Shown here: piece after piece, positions 51,695 through 60,829 of the stretch
Numbering within the stretch: position 1 is the first letter of the stretch
How the letters are laid out: each line of letters opens with the position of its first letter
Origin: Halovenus amylolytica
Lineage (GTDB): Archaea > Halobacteriota > Halobacteria > Halobacteriales > Haloarculaceae
DNA length: 64,000 nucleotides
Assembly (NCBI GenBank): GCA_004015825.1
Contig: SAYS01000006.1
Coordinates: 62,001-126,000, forward strand
Direction: 5' to 3'
The notes under the pieces: generated by a model
Database searches by the model: none
The model's input: only the letters and a program-made list of their open reading frames with translations
What the model was told of the DNA's origin: nothing
Program-made: the position numbers and the translations under genes

Positions 51695-52048
51695 TCAGGA
51701 CTCTTCGTCGGTATCTGACTTTTCGGTCGGCCAGGTCACACTCCCGAGGAACGGGACACCGGTCTTCTGGGCCGCCCGTGCGATCATGTGCGCCCCGGTC
51801 GGCACCGTCAGAAACAGGAAGACGATACCGACAAGCGAGGTCAGCCCGGCACCGCCCGGGCCGAACTGGACGAACCCGGCCAGGAAGATCGTCACCGTTC
51901 CGAGTGTCGTCGGTTTGCTCGTCGCGTGCATCCGGTTGTAGACGTTGGGGAGTCGCAACAGCCCGATCGTGCCGACTGTGAGGAAAAAGCAGCCGATGAC
52001 GACCAGTCCCATCACCGTCACCTGCCGGATCGCTTCGAGTTCGACCAT
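51695..52048 (-). CDS. mrpG: Mrp-type Na+/H+ antiporter subunit G
   Basis: 117 residues, three hydrophobic helices with VGTIGLLRLPNVYNRMHATSKPTTLGT (residues 26-52), typical of MrpG/MnhG. Last gene of the seven-gene operon. The Mrp complex exchanges cytoplasmic Na+ for H+ and is related to the membrane arm of complex I, important for pH and sodium balance in a salt-loving cell. Confidence 0.9.
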   Translation of the reverse strand: MVELEAIRQVTVMGLVVIGCFFLTVGTIGLLRLPNVYNRMHATSKPTTLGTVTIFLAGFVQFGPGGAGLTSLVGIVFLFLTVPTGAHMIARAAQKTGVPFLGSVTWPTEKSDTDEES

Positions 52049-52087
52049 CCTAGATCCCTCCTGTCGTCGTTCTCGTTGTCCCTCTCA

Positions 52088-52378
52088 TTATCCTCTCCGT
52101 GTCATGATATCCCCCTCGGTGACGTACTTCGCGACGGTGACCGTCGAGAGGAAGCCGATGATCGCGAGTACGATACTCACCGTCACGAACAGGCCACGGT
52201 CCGTCTTCAGTGCGAACAACATGGCGATGGCGATGACGTTCGTCGCGATCGTATCGAGCCCGACCACGCGATCCGGCACGGTCGGCCCGCGGATCACCCG
52301 GTAGCCACAGAGCAGACACAACCCTGCGACGAGGACGAGCGCACCGTTTATCACCATCGCTGTCAGCTGTTCAACCAT
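52088..52378 (-). CDS. mrpF: Mrp-type Na+/H+ antiporter subunit F
   Basis: 96 residues with three helices and the family segment IRGPTVPDRVVGLDTIATNVIA (residues 29-50). Its start lies inside the end of mrpE (8-bp overlap). Part of the A-G antiporter operon. Confidence 0.9.
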   Translation of the reverse strand: MVEQLTAMVINGALVLVAGLCLLCGYRVIRGPTVPDRVVGLDTIATNVIAIAMLFALKTDRGLFVTVSIVLAIIGFLSTVTVAKYVTEGDIMTRRG

Positions 52379-53015
52379 TCCTTTCCTCCTCGTTTTCGTC
52401 TTCCCCTAGTCCAAACTGCGCCAGTGACTGGGGAACCGTCTTCGGTTCCGGTGGGTGATCCGGCGGGTGGATCGTGATCTCCGGGGCTGGATCTCCCGGG
52501 TTTCGCTGTTCGTCGAAGATCAGGAGCGCGTAATCTTCCCACTGGCGGATCGGTTCGACGACGTCGTGGGGGTCGCGACCGTCGATCATGTGGACGTACA
52601 GTGCGTTCTCCTCGGGATCGTGATCGAGCGTGATCGTTCCAGGCGTGATCGTGATGCTGTTCGCGATCGTGGTGATTCCCAGCTCTGTCTCGACGCGCAG
52701 TGGAATGAGAATCACCTGCGGTTCGAGTGGCATCTTCGGCGCGAGCACACGGTAGGTAACGTCCACGTTCGCGACGACCACCTCCTTGAGGAAGACCAGG
52801 ACGTAGAGGACGATATATGGGACGATCGTCACCAGCCGGCCGATTCGGAACTCCTCGCCGTACAGCCGCCGGAAGACGTAGGCGACTGGGAGGCCGACGG
52901 CCGTCCCGACGATGAGCGTCGTCACCACCACCTGTGGGGCCAGGGAGTTGCCGCTGACGAACACCCACAGCACCGCAAACAGCAGACCCGCGACGATCCA
53001 CCGTCGCGTTCTCAT
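52371..53015 (-). CDS. mrpE: Mrp-type Na+/H+ antiporter subunit E
   Basis: 214 residues. Membrane helices near the N-terminus and the conserved PQVILIPLRVETELGITTIANSITITPGTITL span (residues 96-127) identify MrpE. A C-terminal tail of about 50 acidic residues (VPQSLAQFGLGEDENEEERNG at the end) is longer than in bacterial homologues of about 160 residues. Starts on the mrpD stop codon (ATGA) and overlaps mrpF. Confidence 0.9.
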   Translation of the reverse strand: MRTRRWIVAGLLFAVLWVFVSGNSLAPQVVVTTLIVGTAVGLPVAYVFRRLYGEEFRIGRLVTIVPYIVLYVLVFLKEVVVANVDVTYRVLAPKMPLEPQVILIPLRVETELGITTIANSITITPGTITLDHDPEENALYVHMIDGRDPHDVVEPIRQWEDYALLIFDEQRNPGDPAPEITIHPPDHPPEPKTVPQSLAQFGLGEDENEEERNG

Positions 53016-54619
53016 CCGGTCTCACCCCCGAGCCCGACGATTTCGATGTAGCCGTCGGTATCGAGTGCCGCATCGCTCGCGGCGTCGGCGAACTGGTAGA
53101 CCGGTTCGAAACCGACGCCGATCGCGAGGACGACGAGTGCGAGTGTCGCGAGCACCGCGATCTGTCCATCGTGAACTACCCCTGCCCGGATCGCCTCACT
53201 CTGACTGCCCCAGAAGGTTTCGATCCACGCGCGCGTCGCGTACAGTATCGTGAGGACTGCACCGAGGAACAGCACTCCGAGTGTCAGGACGGCGGCTGCC
53301 GTCGCGGTGGTGTCGCCCGTCGCTGCCGCGAACTGTCTCGTTGCGGCGTCGAAGACGAACAGCTTGCCGAAAAAGCCCGCCAGCGGCGGGATCCCGACGA
53401 GTGAGAGCCCGCCGACGAGGAAGACGCTCGCGAACACCGGGGAGCGATCCCCGAGCCCTCCGAGTTCTGATAGTTTTGTCGTCCCGGCTATATCCTGGAT
53501 GACGCCCGTCGACAGGAAGAGCAACCCCTTGCTGACTGCGTGATGCAGTGCGAAGATCAGCGCGGCGAAAATTCCCAGGTGGCGAAGCTCTCCGGCGGTC
53601 GTCGCCGCGGCGATCCCGACCGCCACCGCGATAAATCCGATCTGTCCGATGCTGGAATAGGCCAGCAACTCTTCGAGTGAGTCGCGGCTGACAGCGCCGA
53701 AGCCACCGACGAGAATGCTCGCCAGTCCCATCAGGAGCAGGGCCGGTGCGAGGAAGGCGAGTGCCGTGTCGCCGGCGACGGCCGGGACAGTCGCCGAGAC
53801 GTCGGCGTCGCCGAAGACAGTGAAATACAGCCGGATGATCGCGTAGATGCCGACTTTCTTCGTCGCGCCGGCGAAGACGGCGACGATCGGCAGCGGTGCC
53901 GCCCGGTAGGCCGAGGGCACCCAGAACTGGAAGGGGGCCAGCCCGGCTTTCAGCGAGAAGGTGACGAAGACCAGCGCCGAGAGTCCGACGACCGGTTCGG
54001 TCACCGCGCCCGGTGCCGAGAGCTGGACGGCCATATCCGCCATGTTGAGCGTCCCGGTCGTGGCGTAGAGCCCGCCGATCCCGAGTAACATGAGCGCGCT
54101 GCCGACGATGTTCAACACGACGTAGCGCACAGCAGCGGCGGTGTGCTGGGCGTTCCCGTAGAAGGCAACGAAGACGTAACTCGCCATGAGCATCACCTCG
54201 AACCAGACGAAGAGGTTGAACAGATCGCCCGTCAGAGTTGCACCAGTTGCACCGAGCAACAGGAACTGGAAGAGGGGGTAGTAGTAGACACGCTGGTTCT
54301 GTTCGTCGATAAACTGCACAGAGAAGACGACCGCATAGACGGCGACGATCGCTGTTATCGCGAGCATGAACGCCGACAGCTCGTCGGCGACGAGGACGAT
54401 CCCGAAGGGTGCCTCTAGCCCGCCGAGCTGGTAGAGGATGCCACCGGCGTCGGCCGCGAAGACGACGCGCCACGAGAGATAGCCGACGACGGCTGCATAC
54501 ACGACCGTCCCGGACACCGCAATCGCTCGCTGGAGGCGCGGCCAGTTTCGAACCAGCAGTGCGACTGTCCCTGTCACGATGGCGACGAGCACCGGCGCGA
54601 TCGCGATCCAGCTCGTCAT
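53012..54619 (-). CDS. mrpD: Mrp-type Na+/H+ antiporter subunit D
   Basis: 535 residues, an NADH-quinone-oxidoreductase ND2/ND4/ND5-type channel protein with about 14 helices. Typical segments are LFNLFVWFEVMLMASYV, KAGLAPFQFWVPSAYRAAP, LLAYSSIGQIGFIAV and FALHHAVSKGLLFL, with conserved Glu and Lys residues of the proton path. Start ATG 54619 overlaps the mrpC stop; the ATG at 54628 is an in-frame alternative. Together with MrpA it forms the ion-translocating channels. Confidence 0.94.
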   Translation of the reverse strand: MTSWIAIAPVLVAIVTGTVALLVRNWPRLQRAIAVSGTVVYAAVVGYLSWRVVFAADAGGILYQLGGLEAPFGIVLVADELSAFMLAITAIVAVYAVVFSVQFIDEQNQRVYYYPLFQFLLLGATGATLTGDLFNLFVWFEVMLMASYVFVAFYGNAQHTAAAVRYVVLNIVGSALMLLGIGGLYATTGTLNMADMAVQLSAPGAVTEPVVGLSALVFVTFSLKAGLAPFQFWVPSAYRAAPLPIVAVFAGATKKVGIYAIIRLYFTVFGDADVSATVPAVAGDTALAFLAPALLLMGLASILVGGFGAVSRDSLEELLAYSSIGQIGFIAVAVGIAAATTAGELRHLGIFAALIFALHHAVSKGLLFLSTGVIQDIAGTTKLSELGGLGDRSPVFASVFLVGGLSLVGIPPLAGFFGKLFVFDAATRQFAAATGDTTATAAAVLTLGVLFLGAVLTILYATRAWIETFWGSQSEAIRAGVVHDGQIAVLATLALVVLAIGVGFEPVYQFADAASDAALDTDGYIEIVGLGGETG

Positions 54620-54960
54620 TGTTTCCACTCCGTGACGTTTATTGACTCATTTTCCTGGTAGGCACGGTAGGAGAGCGTGAGCGCGAAAGCCGTCATCCCG
54701 AAACTGATGACGATGGCGGTCAACACGAGTGCCTGGACGACCGGATCGACCGTCTCGGGAAACGGCGCGTGGTGGGTCGCGAGCACCGGTACCGTCTCCG
54801 AGGTTCCCTCCACGATCCCGCCCATCCCGATGAGATAGACGTTCGCGGCCTGCGAGATGATCGCCAGCCCCCAGACGACTTTCACCAGATCATCCCGGAG
54901 CAAGAGGAACGTGCCCAGCGCGAACAGCGCCCCGACCGTCGCCGCGACAGCCAGCGTCAT
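54616..54960 (-). CDS. mrpC: Mrp-type Na+/H+ antiporter subunit C
   Basis: 114 residues, three helices, an NuoK-like subunit with FLLLRDDLVKVVWGLAIISQAANVYLI (residues 18-44) and DPVVQALVLTAIVISFGMTAF (residues 76-96). It starts at ATG 54960, overlapping the mrpB stop, and its end overlaps mrpD, both by 4 bp. Confidence 0.93.
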   Translation of the reverse strand: MTLAVAATVGALFALGTFLLLRDDLVKVVWGLAIISQAANVYLIGMGGIVEGTSETVPVLATHHAPFPETVDPVVQALVLTAIVISFGMTAFALTLSYRAYQENESINVTEWKQ

Positions 54961-55418
54961 TCCGCACCCACCACCGAGAAGATCGTGAGCAGGCCGCCGA
55001 CGACCACACAGAAGATCCCGATATCGAAGACGACCGCACTCGCAAGCTCGATTTCGCCGAACAGCGGCAGATGGACGTACTCGTAATCCTGCGAGAGAAA
55101 CGGCTCGTCGAAGAGCAGTGCGGCCAGTCCGCTCCCGACGGTCACCGCCAGCCCGAACTTGAACAGCCGGCGGTAGGCAGTCACCGTCCGGTGTTCGCCG
55201 ATCTGTCTGTCGTAGTCGACCTCGCGGTCGAGGACGCCGACTTCCAGATAATCGAGGCTGTAGGCGACGTAGATGAGCGTAAACGCGGCGACGGTCAACA
55301 CGCCGCCGATGAAGCCGCCGCCTGGCAGGCTGTGTCCCTGCAAGAAAAGCGAGATGGCGACGACGAGGATGATCGGCACCACGATGCGTGCAGTCGTCCG
55401 CATGATAACTGTCGTCAC
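54957..55418 (-). CDS. mrpB: Mrp-type Na+/H+ antiporter subunit B
   Basis: 153 residues with four hydrophobic helices and the MnhB segment FLQGHSLPGGGFIGGVLTVAAF (residues 25-46). The first and last bases overlap the mrpA stop and mrpC start. The C-terminal region of MrpA also contains a MrpB-like part, so this is the separate second copy as in other haloarchaea and many bacteria. Confidence 0.93.
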   Translation of the reverse strand: MTTVIMRTTARIVVPIILVVAISLFLQGHSLPGGGFIGGVLTVAAFTLIYVAYSLDYLEVGVLDREVDYDRQIGEHRTVTAYRRLFKFGLAVTVGSGLAALLFDEPFLSQDYEYVHLPLFGEIELASAVVFDIGIFCVVVGGLLTIFSVVGAE

Positions 55419-57763
55419 TGTGTTTCACCTCTGTCTCGCATCGTCACCAGAACCAGCACCGAGAGCGCGGCGATGACGATGACGATCGACTCGCCGAGTG
55501 TATCGAACGCCCGGAAGTCGGTGAGGATCACGTTGACGATATTCGTCCCACCACCCTCCGGCACCGCGGTATCGACGTACTCACTGGCGGTCTCGGTCAA
55601 TCCCCTGTCTTCGGCCGGCGCAGCGTACAGCACGGAGACGAACGCCGTTGCACCCACGAACACTGATAGCGCGGCATCTCTGAGTACTTTGCCCCACTCC
55701 AGTTCGCGATAAAAGGCCGGTAGCTCTTCGATCACGAGCAGGAAGATCAACAGTAACAGTGTCTCGACGACGAGCTGTGTTAGCGCCAGATCCGGGCCGC
55801 TCGCGAGGATGTAGAAGATGGCGACCATGAAGCCGAGAATCCCGAGTGTCAACACGCCGGTAACGTGACTTTCCGCGACCGTGACGGCGATCGCTGCGAA
55901 CACTGCCACACCCAGTACGAGTATCATCGCGACTGGCGTCTCGGCACTCGTCGGTGTCGGCAGCCCCGTCACAGTGCTCGCGTAGCCGGCGACTGTGAGC
56001 GCACACGCCGAGGCGAGCAGCCACCAGACGTAGGTCCTGATCTGGCCGGTGTGTACGTGAGTACTGATCGCCGCACTCGCCCGGTCGGTCGCCCCGAGCA
56101 GCCCGTTGTAGACCGTGACCGGATGCGTCCGTCTCGTTGCCCCGTGGAGTCGGGCGAGGATGGAGCGAATCTCCGTGTAGTACGGGAACGCCGCGAACCC
56201 GACACCGATCGTCACGAGACTCATCGCCACCGGGCCGGAGAGATGGGTCGGGATCTTGGCGTCGATCGCGACGGGTTCCAGCGCCGCTGCGCTCGCAGCG
56301 TCGTCAACGAGAAAGCCGATCGCGACGTCCGGAAGCAGACTCACGAACGCGACGCCGACCGCGAGGACCGCCGGTGGGGCGAAGAGTGTGAACGGAGCCC
56401 GGTGTACCGTACCGAGTTCCTCGGGCTTCTCGCCCAGAAACAGCCAGAGAAAGCGAAGCGAGTACAGCACGGTGAAGATGCTCGCGAACACCGCGGTCGC
56501 CGGATACAGCCACGCCAGCCCGCCGCCGGCCTGGGCGGTCTCCCAGGCAGCCTCGAAGAGAATCTCCTTGGAGTAGAATCCACTGAAAGGCGGTATCCCG
56601 GCCATACTGAGTGTCGCGACCGCCGTGATCGCGGCGGTCACCGGCAGCGCACGCCAGAGCCCGCCGAGTTCGTCGATCTGGCGTGATCCGGCCTCGTGGG
56701 CGATGATCCCGGCGACCAGAAAGAGTGCAGCCTTGAACAGTGCGTGGTTGAACAGGTGGAAGGCGCCGGCTTCGGGCCCGTAGTGTGTCTGAAAGCCGAA
56801 ACCAGCGATCATCAGCCCGAGGTGACTCGCCGTCGAGTAGGCGAGTAACTCCTTGATATCGCTGGCGAGGACTGCGAGTATCGCACCGACAGTCATCGTC
56901 AGCATACCGAGCGTCGCCACGAGGAACATCCACTCGGGGCCGTGAAACAGCGGTCGGACTCTGCCGAGTGCGTAGACGCCGACTTTCACCATCGTCGCCG
57001 AGTGGAGAAAGGCAGAGACCGGTGTCGGCGCGACCATCGCCCCCGGCAGCCAGAAGTACAGCGGTACCTGTGCGGATTTGGCCGCGGCAGCGATTGTCAC
57101 GAGCACGAGTGCCGGGACGAACAGCCCGTTTGCCTCCAGCACGGCCCGGATCGTCTCGGCGTTTTCGAGGATCGCTGCGAGGTTGAACGCGCCCACGCCG
57201 GCCAGTTCGGCAGCGACGGCGAGCACGAGGAGGCCGACGAGCAGGCAGAGCCCACCCCCGACAGTGATAATCATCGCCATGCGCGCGGAGTACTGTGAGC
57301 TGGCGTCTTCGGTGTGGTAGCCGATGAGGATAAAAGAGGTCACGCTCGTGAGCTCCCAGAACAGAAACAGGACGAGGAGATCGGCCGCGAACGCCACCCC
57401 GAGAATCGAGCCCATAAACGCCAGCAGTGCCATGTAGAACCGCCCCAGGTCGGGCATCCCGTGCATGTACGTCGTCGCGTACGCGAAGATCAGGACGCCG
57501 ATGCCACTCGCCAGCAGCGCGAACAGCAGTGCCAGTCCATCGACGTGGAAGCGAAGGGCAACGTCGTGTGAGGGGATCCACGGCGTGGCGACCGTTCCCT
57601 CGGTCCCGACCTGCGTGAGAACGAGTCCGAACGAGACCGTCGCGACTGCGGCCCCGAGATAGCCGACCCGCTCACCGACAACCCGATAGAAAAGCGGTGT
57701 CAGCACTGCTGCGACGAAGGGGAGGCCGATCGCGACGGTGAGGACCCAGAGCTGGGGTTCCAT
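55415..57763 (-). CDS. mrpA: Mrp-type Na+/H+ antiporter subunit A
   Basis: 782 residues, the ND5-like large subunit. Residues 1-500 form the channel with WELTSVTSFILIGY, SAQVPLYFWLPGAMVAPTPVSAFLHSATMVKVG (residues 220-252) and ELLAYSTASHLGLMIAGF. The C-terminal 280 residues add MrpB-related helices ending in VVIAALSVLVLVTMRDRGETQ (last 21 residues approximately). Start ATG 57763; a further ATG at 57784 is in frame. First gene of the operon, promoter region 57764-57924. Confidence 0.94.
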   Translation of the reverse strand: MEPQLWVLTVAIGLPFVAAVLTPLFYRVVGERVGYLGAAVATVSFGLVLTQVGTEGTVATPWIPSHDVALRFHVDGLALLFALLASGIGVLIFAYATTYMHGMPDLGRFYMALLAFMGSILGVAFAADLLVLFLFWELTSVTSFILIGYHTEDASSQYSARMAMIITVGGGLCLLVGLLVLAVAAELAGVGAFNLAAILENAETIRAVLEANGLFVPALVLVTIAAAAKSAQVPLYFWLPGAMVAPTPVSAFLHSATMVKVGVYALGRVRPLFHGPEWMFLVATLGMLTMTVGAILAVLASDIKELLAYSTASHLGLMIAGFGFQTHYGPEAGAFHLFNHALFKAALFLVAGIIAHEAGSRQIDELGGLWRALPVTAAITAVATLSMAGIPPFSGFYSKEILFEAAWETAQAGGGLAWLYPATAVFASIFTVLYSLRFLWLFLGEKPEELGTVHRAPFTLFAPPAVLAVGVAFVSLLPDVAIGFLVDDAASAAALEPVAIDAKIPTHLSGPVAMSLVTIGVGFAAFPYYTEIRSILARLHGATRRTHPVTVYNGLLGATDRASAAISTHVHTGQIRTYVWWLLASACALTVAGYASTVTGLPTPTSAETPVAMILVLGVAVFAAIAVTVAESHVTGVLTLGILGFMVAIFYILASGPDLALTQLVVETLLLLIFLLVIEELPAFYRELEWGKVLRDAALSVFVGATAFVSVLYAAPAEDRGLTETASEYVDTAVPEGGGTNIVNVILTDFRAFDTLGESIVIVIAALSVLVLVTMRDRGETQ

Positions 57764-57924
57764 CAGATATTCACAATCAGACACAGATCGAACTTAAGAC
57801 GTCCGAAACGAGCCGTCTCCTCGTTACCGACTGCTGTCATTTGAGTACTTATTCCTACATCTACTCTTCCAGTACTGGCTAGCATCACCACAAGCATAGG
57901 GGACTGGGGTTCCTCTCTCTAGAC

Positions 57925-58566
57925 ATGGCCCCGAACCGATTCACCGACAGAGAACAGGCTGGCGCGGAACTGGGGGACCGACTCCGCGAGCAGGGGATCG
58001 ACGCCGACATCGTGCTCGCGATCCCGCGCGGTGGGCTGCCGCTCGGCCGTGCAGTTGCCGACACGCTGGACGTACCGCTGGATATCGCTGTCGCGTCGAA
58101 AATCGGCGCGCCGAACAACCCGGAGTATGCTATCGGTGCCGTCGCGAGTGACGGGAGTGTCTGGCGGAACGAAGAAGCGTTCAGGAACTCGGCTGTCGAC
58201 GAGGCGTATTTCCAACAGCAACGCGAGACGGAGCAAGCAAACGCCCGGGAGAAAGCCCGCCGGTACCGGGGTGACCAGTCCGAACCCGATCTGACAGACA
58301 AGACAGTGGTCCTCGTCGACGACGGTGTCGCCACCGGATCGACGATCAGGGCCTGTCTCGAACAGATCCGGAATGCGGACCCGGACCGTATCGTCGTTGC
58401 GCTTCCAGTCGGCCCGTCGGATACGATCGCAGACCTCGAAGCCACGGTCGACGAGGTGGTCTGTCTGGAGACCCCTGCGCGGTTCCGGGCTGTCGGGCAG
58501 GCCTACGACCGCTTCGAGCAGGTGTCAGACGAACGCGCGATGTCGTATCTCGACGCGGGGTCGTAG
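57925..58566 (+). CDS. Phosphoribosyltransferase-domain protein
   Basis: 213 residues of the COG1926-type phosphoribosyltransferase family. The PRPP loop is VVLVDDGVATGSTIRA, and other segments are VLAIPRGGLPLGRAVAD and ASKIGAPNNPEYAIGAV. Members of this family often adjoin universal stress or dienelactone-hydrolase genes and their nucleotide base is unknown. A converging universal stress protein gene lies 5 bp after it. The start at ATG 57925 is the first in the frame. Confidence 0.85.
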   Translation: MAPNRFTDREQAGAELGDRLREQGIDADIVLAIPRGGLPLGRAVADTLDVPLDIAVASKIGAPNNPEYAIGAVASDGSVWRNEEAFRNSAVDEAYFQQQRETEQANAREKARRYRGDQSEPDLTDKTVVLVDDGVATGSTIRACLEQIRNADPDRIVVALPVGPSDTIADLEATVDEVVCLETPARFRAVGQAYDRFEQVSDERAMSYLDAGS

Positions 58567-58571
58567 CCGCG

Positions 58572-59444
58572 TCATCCGTCCGGCTCTGCTTTCGTCGTGA
58601 ACACCGGCACCTCGCTGCGCCGGATCACCCCCTCGCTCACACTCCCGAGTAGTACCCGCTCGATACCGGTTCGACCGTGGGTTCCCATCACGATAGCGTC
58701 GATGCCGTGTTCGTCGGCATAGGCACAGATCGCATGGCTCGGTGGCCCGCTCACGATCGAGGATTCGACCGTCGTGACGGCCGACTGTTCCACGCGGTCG
58801 CTGGCGATGTCGAGTGCTTGCTCTCCGGCTTCTTCGAGCGCTTCGAGCACCATGCCGCCGTCGACGTCCCCCGTAACGAGGCCGGTGTCGACCACGTGGA
58901 GCAGGTGTACCGCCGCGTCGATCCGTTCTGCGAGTTCGATCGCCTCCGACAGCGCCGCGTGTGCGGTTGCGCTCCCGTCGACCGGGACGAGTATGCCCTC
59001 GAACGGCCACTGGACTGTCGTCTCCTCGTGCGCTGTCACGACAGGGATCGTCGACTCGCGGAGGAGTTGCTCGGTGACGCTCCCGACGAGCATCCGACCG
59101 ACGCCGCTCCGACCACGGGTCCCTATTACGATAGCGTCGATGTCGTGTTCGTCTGCGTACGCCAGCACCGTCTCGTGGATCGGATCGCTGTCTTCGAGTA
59201 CTGCCGTCGTCGCCTCGATACCGGCCTCGGCTGCCCGGTCGGCGACTGCCGCGACCGCCTCTTCCCCGAGCCGGCGCAGTTCGGCAGTTTCCTCCTCGCT
59301 GAGGCCGAACGGCCAGCCGCCGGTCTCCTGGACGAAGACGGCGTGGACGTCGGCCTCGAACGCTTCGGCGAGTGCAATCGCCATGTCACCAGCCACCGCT
59401 GCCGGCTCGCTCCCGTCGGTTGGCACCAGAATCCTGTCGTACAT
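58572..59444 (-). CDS. Tandem universal stress protein (two UspA domains)
   Basis: 290 residues. Each half begins with a beta strand and P-loop (ILVPTDGSEPA, ILVPVDGSATA) and ends with an ATP-binding signature (GTRGRSGVGRMLVGSVTE at about residues 113-130, GTHGRTGIERVLLGSVSE at about 255-272). USPs are induced by stress and bind ATP or act as signalling modules. Both signatures look intact, so both halves may bind nucleotide. Confidence 0.93.
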   Translation of the reverse strand: MYDRILVPTDGSEPAAVAGDMAIALAEAFEADVHAVFVQETGGWPFGLSEEETAELRRLGEEAVAAVADRAAEAGIEATTAVLEDSDPIHETVLAYADEHDIDAIVIGTRGRSGVGRMLVGSVTEQLLRESTIPVVTAHEETTVQWPFEGILVPVDGSATAHAALSEAIELAERIDAAVHLLHVVDTGLVTGDVDGGMVLEALEEAGEQALDIASDRVEQSAVTTVESSIVSGPPSHAICAYADEHGIDAIVMGTHGRTGIERVLLGSVSEGVIRRSEVPVFTTKAEPDG

Positions 59445-59511
59445 ACCGAGAGATACGTGTTGATTCGCCTAAGTATCCCCGCTGATTCTTCGAGTTCGGG
59501 AATCCCTCAAA

Positions 59512-60738
59512 TCACAGTGCGAGCGGTACGAGCAAGACACCCATCAGCGACATTCGCCGTGCGCCGAACTGCACCGGGACGAGCCCGACGGCAGTTGCGA
59601 CGACGAACACACCGACGCCGACCACACCAGTAAAGAGGAAAACGAGCACACAGAGAAAGCCGAGCACTGCAATCGAGAGACGGGCGTTGTCGATCGAGCC
59701 GACGGCAGCCAGATACCGGTCGCCGACCGCGAGGACCAGGACGAACCCCGCACCGGCAGCGATGGCGACAGTTCCGAGCAACACCGGAAGATTGTGGGGG
59801 ACGTTCGTCGATTCGAGCGCGACCAGCACACCCGTTCGTGGGCTCCCGAGCGCGACCAGCGCAAAGAGGGCGAAGATCGTGTTTGCTGTGTTCACGCCGC
59901 TCGTTGCGACGACGAACGCTCGCGGGCCACGGTAGGGGACCAGCACGAGCGCGCCCGCGGCGGCGATCGCACTCGAAATCCCGGGGAGATAGCCGACCAC
60001 AGCGCCGGAGAGACAGCCGATCAACCCCACGAGCACGACGAACCGTCTGGAGGTCGTGATCTGGGGGTCGTCCTGTTCGGGGACGCCCGCGCCACCGATC
60101 GCCTCGATGAGGATCGGTGCGCCGAAGAGGCCGGCAAACAGTGGCGCGAGCATCCCGCCTGCTGGGACCAGCCCGCCGGTCGGAATATCGAGCGTCACCA
60201 CGCCGAGGAGACCACTCGCCGCCACGGCGACTGCGGCCCCGATCCGTGCCCGGGTCGTCGGTTCGGTGCCGACGATGAGCAGACAGACCGTCCCGAGGAC
60301 GAACGTGAGATTCGCGGCGATCGTGGGATACAGTTGCTGCATCGCGAGTGTGATCGGGACGGCCAGTGGGATCGCGAAGGCGACGGCGAGTGCGCTGCCA
60401 AGCGCGGAGAGCCGCAGCGCTTCCCGGCCCCGCCCCTGGAGGACGAGTCGGTGGCCCGGCAGTGCCGTCGGTGCCATCGCCGGATCGGGGACGCCGAGTG
60501 CGAGCGCGGGGACGATATCCAGAAACGTGTGGACGACACCCGCCGCGAGCATCGCCGCACCGACGGCGAGTGGATCGGCGGGGATTGCCGGGGCGACACC
60601 CGCGAGCAACAGCGCGAAGTTGTTGGCGTGCAGTCCCGGTGTCAGTCCACTCGCTGTCCCCAGTGCGACCCCACCGAAGACGAACGCAGCCAGGACGAGC
60701 GTCCGTCCGGGTGCCACGCCGACTGCAACGCTTACCAT
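59512..60738 (-). CDS. TctA/DUF112-type membrane transporter
   Basis: 408 residues with about ten to twelve hydrophobic segments. The paired loops GLTPGLHANNFALLL near the start and GYLPGISSAIAAAG in the second half are the internal repeat of TctA-like proteins (COG1784, the archaeal form of the tripartite tricarboxylate transporter large subunit). No TctB or TctC gene is adjacent, as is usual for archaeal members. Substrate unknown. Confidence 0.82.
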   Translation of the reverse strand: MVSVAVGVAPGRTLVLAAFVFGGVALGTASGLTPGLHANNFALLLAGVAPAIPADPLAVGAAMLAAGVVHTFLDIVPALALGVPDPAMAPTALPGHRLVLQGRGREALRLSALGSALAVAFAIPLAVPITLAMQQLYPTIAANLTFVLGTVCLLIVGTEPTTRARIGAAVAVAASGLLGVVTLDIPTGGLVPAGGMLAPLFAGLFGAPILIEAIGGAGVPEQDDPQITTSRRFVVLVGLIGCLSGAVVGYLPGISSAIAAAGALVLVPYRGPRAFVVATSGVNTANTIFALFALVALGSPRTGVLVALESTNVPHNLPVLLGTVAIAAGAGFVLVLAVGDRYLAAVGSIDNARLSIAVLGFLCVLVFLFTGVVGVGVFVVATAVGLVPVQFGARRMSLMGVLLVPLAL

Positions 60739-60829
60739 CCCGACGAACTGGTCGTCCCTTCCGATATAATCCCTCGGACAGCAGTCGGAACCCGGTACAA
60801 TTTACTGCTCCCATCTGCACTGGATTTAT